Positions 60,271-64,000 of a stretch of 64,000 nt of DNA are shown one piece after another (position 1 is the first letter of the stretch; each line of letters opens with the position of its first letter). The notes under the pieces were generated by a model. The model saw only the letters and a program-made list of their open reading frames with translations. It was not told the DNA's origin and searched no databases. This DNA comes from Lactuca virosa (Eukaryota; Streptophyta; Magnoliopsida; Asterales; Asteraceae): contig CAKMRJ010003334.1 of the NCBI GenBank assembly GCA_928212115.1, positions 95,624,224 to 95,688,223 of the forward strand. Reading direction: 5' to 3'. The position numbers and the translations under genes were made by a program.

Positions 60271-60858
60271 TAAGATTCATCATAAATCTTGCATTTTTAT
60301 GAATAAGGGGACCAAAAGAAGCCTATATCTAACACCATAACTTCTGGAGTGAGTCAAGGAGCTCACCAACCACTCCAAGGACTCAAAAAGCATAAAATAA
60401 CAACATAACTAGATCTAGCATCATGAATCATCAAGATGTGAACCTTTTACCTCAAAAAGCTTGCAAATGATGAGCTAACTTCGGATCTTCAAGCTCAAGG
60501 CACTTCTACAAATGGTCCTCTTCTTCTTCTCCTTCACAAATTACCAACAAACACTCTTTAAGGCTCAAAACTCACAAACACACACTAAGGTTTCGATTTC
60601 TGGACCAAGGAGGGTGGAGGCTGGTTAAACATGACAAAATGAGGCTATCACAAGGATTAAATAGGGTGCAAACCCTAAAAATTAGGGTTTCACTCATGCC
60701 CACGTACGTGGTCAAGATCTGCGATCACAAAGAGAGCCAGTACGCCCAGCGTACTCTAATTTTCCAGAAGTCTGAAAATCTGCCCCATAGGGACCAATTC
60801 TGTTAAACATTAACACCCCAAGGGTCTAAACTGAAAATACATTGAATCGAGTGTTACA
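60271..60858 (-). repeat. Gypsy F 3' LTR (first ~590 bp)
   Basis: On minus it starts TGTAACACTCGATTC. The adjoining ACTCCCCCCACTTAAAA (60859-60875) is the complement of the polypurine tract, preceded by the ATTTTGTCCTAGAAATCATT pol-end block. Contains CCACGTACGTGG (60700-60711) and GTACGC-CCA-GCGTAC (60740-60754). Confidence 0.85.
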
Positions 60859-61871
60859 ACTCCCCCCACTTAAAATGGATTTTGTCCTAGAAATCATTCC
60901 TTACCATCTCAGGCATGTAAACGGTTGGAAGTTTTCTGAACTCCCACTTACACAATCTCAATGTAAATGGCCGCTTGGGTCGTCTCTCTTCCTGGCCAGG
61001 ATGTGAAACTTGCCCTAGTTCCACACCCTTCCAAACTTCCAGAATTTCTGATCGATTCTCCCCCACTTGGATTCGATGAAGCTCTCTCGTCTCTTAAATC
61101 CTAATGGATTCCCAACCCATCAACCTCATACAACATGAACCGTCTATGACCTGCGCTAAACAATACTAGCGTTCCTTTGCTAGCCAAACTCAATGGTCGC
61201 CCAACTCCTGAAATACAGAAGAATGCTCTTGAGATCTTAACCAGTCTGATAATTCAAATCACCTCCCACGATACCTCACCAATTCCTACGTTCTTATGCT
61301 GGCGACAAAGAAATCATAACCCTTGCCCTGAACTGACGAATCTTCACCCCAACTTCCATTCTAAAAGTACCATTGAACTCTAATCGTTTACAATTCATGC
61401 GAATATACAACTCCCCTGACACATCCAATGACTAAACATGTCATGCAACTGACACCACTATCTTCTTGCTACCGCTCCTCTCATAGCAACGGTAGTGGTT
61501 GATCCTAAAGTTCTTCCACAGACAACTGTCGCTCTTACCAGAACAAGTACTAAAACCACTGAGCCCTGACGATACTGGAGAACTAACCCGTTGAATCCTG
61601 ACCATAGGCCTTCAACAAAATACCCCTGAACTGATCTCGACCAAAAACCAGAATAACAACTGAACACATTGGAACCCGCTACACGAGATACAACCCCTCA
61701 ATAAACCACTAATGATTCATGGCATGCAAAAGGCATATAAGAATTATCGAAGATATAACCCAACAATAACAGAGAATTAAACCAACGATAATGCTTACCC
61801 AGACCAATACAAGAGAAAGCAAAAGATAACATATTCGCAAAATCACCTGTTGGAGCACGGGCCTCCCCTAT

Positions 61872-62321
61872 CTAACACTGCAATGACCGGTTCATCTCTG
61901 TTGGGGATCCTTCCCTCGCCTCACGACTATCAGAGGTCCACAAAATAGCCAAAGAAGGTGCACTTACTGCTCCTCCCATCCTCATCGGACAGACGACCTT
62001 CTTGTGGCCCACTTGGTCGCAGTGAAAACATAACGGACTTGCCCCCCTGAGGACAATCCCTGTTGACATGATAAATCTTGCTACACTTGTAGCAACCCAT
62101 ACCCCTAGAACGGCAAGCTCCATCGTGCATTTTCCTACACGTGATGCACTGACCCCGACCCTGCTGTCCCCCCAATCGTTGATCCGAAGTCTTGGGTCTC
62201 TTCCTGGGACCCTCCTTTGCCTGCACCTAATCTGGCCCCCTCTTCCCCAGGTGCTCCAAATCGATCTCCCGCTCATAGAATGATATAGTGTGAGCTCCAA
62301 CGATAGCCATAACCTCAACAC
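61872..62321 (-). pseudogene. Gypsy F gag remnant with zinc knuckles
   Basis: Two overlapping minus frames: one gives CYKCSKIYHVNRDCP (within 62226-61930), the other CFHCDQVGHKKVVCP (within 62321-61872). Both are CX2CX4HX4C knuckles, and an extra Cys/His cluster precedes them. Ty3/gypsy gag often has such tandem knuckles; here a frameshift separates them. Sequence 60876-61870, where pol should be, holds no recognisable domain. Confidence 0.75.
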
Positions 62322-63557
62322 TGATCACGCCCAAGCGCTCATCCAAGATCTCTAGAATCCCCTACTGAACTAAAACCAAAGATCATATGAGTCTGCTCCA
62401 AAATACCGCGGATAATCTTCGATGATATGAATTACTGCATCTGCTCGCTAATCGGATCTGTACCTGCACATGAGCCAGAACCAGAACCCGAACCTCCTAC
62501 CTGAGCGCGCAACACCATACTGAAAAACAATAAGCAAAAAGTCAGAACATACCCAATAATCCTCATCCCACAAGCTTCCTAGATTTTCCAAGTCTCTCCC
62601 CGATTCGAGTATGAATCCTATGCTTTCAGTAGTATGGGCCCAATACTACCTTCCACACCTATCCATACTTTCCTCAAGAATCCTCCCGAATCTTCTAAGT
62701 CACCTTCTCAAATCTATATACCAAACACTCGCTACCCAGCGCAGCAACACCCACTGAAGTAATCCCTAGGCCTTCCTAGGTTCCCGACCTTACCCTGCCA
62801 TCAACTGCTAAAGAACTCCCCATAATGCCATTCACCCACCTCATGAATACAATCATACTCATTTAGTAACTAACTACCATCACCAAAGATTTCCACAAAG
62901 CACAAAGCAGGCAACATTCGTGCAGTAACACTCCAATCATAACTCATGCTATAAATTTCCACCCTTACTTCCAGTTGCCTATGCATGCAAATTATACACA
63001 GAACAGGATCAAATAGACTGTCGAATAAAAGACTCTACCCTAGGACCACAACCAAACGAGGAACAAGAAATAAGGCCAAATCAATTATTCTAAGGCTATA
63101 AAATCCTAACCGTATATAATTTTTAAAGCATACACTTAGCAGTTACTGATACAATAGATATTCCCATTTCAGCATAGCATCCAATACTCCCAAGGCTACA
63201 AGGCATCACATATCAGGCCAATCTATCACTAGCTAATCAACACTAACATGCAAGTCTACCAGCTCATACAATTGACATACAAATGCATCTGTCCTAGCAT
63301 TCTATCATGCAAAAACTAAGCAGATCCTTAACTCTAATTAACATGCGATTCATAGATTCATAAATCAAATCATATCAGATAACATGTATGGGTATTTTGG
63401 GAAAACTTACTTGAGCTCGGCTGATTGCATGCACCACACCCTTCTCTTATCTTAGAAAACTCTTTTTCTTAAAAATACTTTTCTTTTTGAAAACTTTACC
63501 AAATCCTCAGTTTGAGTTCAGACACACCCAAGAGTATGTCTGAATCCCTCAAACCAA
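62322..63557 (-). other. Gypsy F gag upstream part and leader, decayed
   Basis: Between the gag zinc knuckles and the primer-binding site. Stop-rich in every frame; no conserved motif recognised. Confidence 0.45.
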
Positions 63558-63571
63558 GGCTCTGATACTAA
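63558..63571 (-). other. Gypsy F primer-binding site
   Basis: GGCTCTGATACTAA on + is TTAGTATCAGAGCC on -, one mismatch from the initiator tRNA-Met complement. Two bases separate it from the LTR end. Confidence 0.8.
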
Positions 63572-63573
63572 CT

Positions 63574-64000
63574 TGTAACATCCTGAAAATCATGACATAA
63601 ATTTTTTGCTTTTAGATTAATAAATCGTTAATACATATCTTTCCCATAAAACCAAGGTAACCAAGATTTAGCAAAACATCATCAAATCAGAGTAATTCAC
63701 AGAATGCGGAAACATGTGGTGTGTGCTCTGCAATCATCCCAAGCTTTTCCATTTGAAAACCAGAGTACCTGAAACATAAACTGAAAACCGTAAGCACAAA
63801 GCTTAGTGAGTTCCCCAAAATACCAAATAACATACAACCACAAAATATCAAGCGACATACATATAGTTGCCATGGGCTGCCCCATGGTCTTTACCTGGAA
63901 TGCCTGGGCTCCCCCCATGGTCTGATATCCAAGTGCCATGAGCTACCCCTATGGTCTTTACCTGAAATGCCATGGGCTCCCCCCCATGGTCTGTTATCCA
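63574..64000 (-). repeat. Gypsy F 5' LTR (3' part only)
   Basis: TGTAACATCCTG on + is the LTR end GGATGTTACA on minus. The region contains the conserved TTCAGGTACTCTGG-type and GGGAACTCACTAAGC-type blocks in reverse. From about 63865 it carries a minisatellite of CCATGGGCT / CCCCATGGTC words that continues off the window. Confidence 0.85.

Larger units (their letters stand above)
60271..64000 (-). mobile_element. Ty3/gypsy element F (runs off the window)
   Basis: Minus strand: 5' LTR end at 63574-64000+, primer-binding site at 63558-63571, internal region 63573-60859, 3' LTR start at 60858 running down to about 60271 where it is truncated into copia E. Internal length is only about 2.7 kb. 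gag zinc knuckles are present but pol is largely missing, so it is non-autonomous. Confidence 0.82.

Overview
This is eukaryotic, plant nuclear DNA. The genes have GT-AG introns with plant-type splice sites. The window is dominated by nested Ty1/copia and Ty3/gypsy LTR retrotransposons with MITEs, a LINE and a PIF/Harbinger DNA transposon between a few host genes. Protein content (a PHD-GNAT chromatin factor, cytosolic uS13/RPS18, a seed-maturation LEA protein) and repeat style (LTRs beginning TGTAACA with CG-rich palindromic words such as GTACGC-NNN-GCGTAC and ACTCGTCGAGT) point to a dicot. I would guess an Asteraceae genome such as lettuce (Lactuca), but that is inference.

Layout. 1-9.5 kb is the gene-rich part: an eight-coding-exon IDM1-like PHD-finger/N-acetyltransferase gene (1548-5681, +) and an RPS18 gene (8733-9515, +), separated by a Stowaway MITE. 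9.5-13.6 kb holds MITE-like inverted repeats and a dead LINE reverse transcriptase (-). 15.0-16.7 kb is a mosaic of decayed exon fragments from four unrelated host genes, all on the + strand and with splice sites retained: cytosolic pyruvate kinase, V-ATPase subunit c, PEX1 and RAE1.

17.4-27.4 kb is a gypsy-type LTR split by a complete but degenerate copia element (A; 18995-26567, -, 5-bp target duplication AATAT). 27.9-32.8 kb is an internally deleted gypsy element (G). 33.76-34.72 kb is a three-exon LEA/SMP gene (-) with ABRE-like promoter motifs and a probable GC-AG intron. Just upstream of it lies a PIF/Harbinger transposon (34957-50711, TTA target duplication). Its transposase gene was later split by copia element B (36148-49782, target duplication GGATA). 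Element B appears almost twice across a 13-N gap, and the second copy looks like an assembly artefact.

51.7-60.3 kb is a three-level nest: copia LTR (E), then a gypsy LTR (D) inside it, then a 5.45-kb TG...CA element (C) inside D. 60.3-64 kb is a minus-strand gypsy element (F) that runs off the window.

The three host genes look functionally independent: chromatin/DNA-demethylation regulation, translation, and seed desiccation tolerance. The most interesting unexplained signal is a class of short inverted-arm words (arm, 3-nt spacer, inverted arm), often spaced by about 21 bp. They occur at similar places in several LTR families whose word sequences differ.
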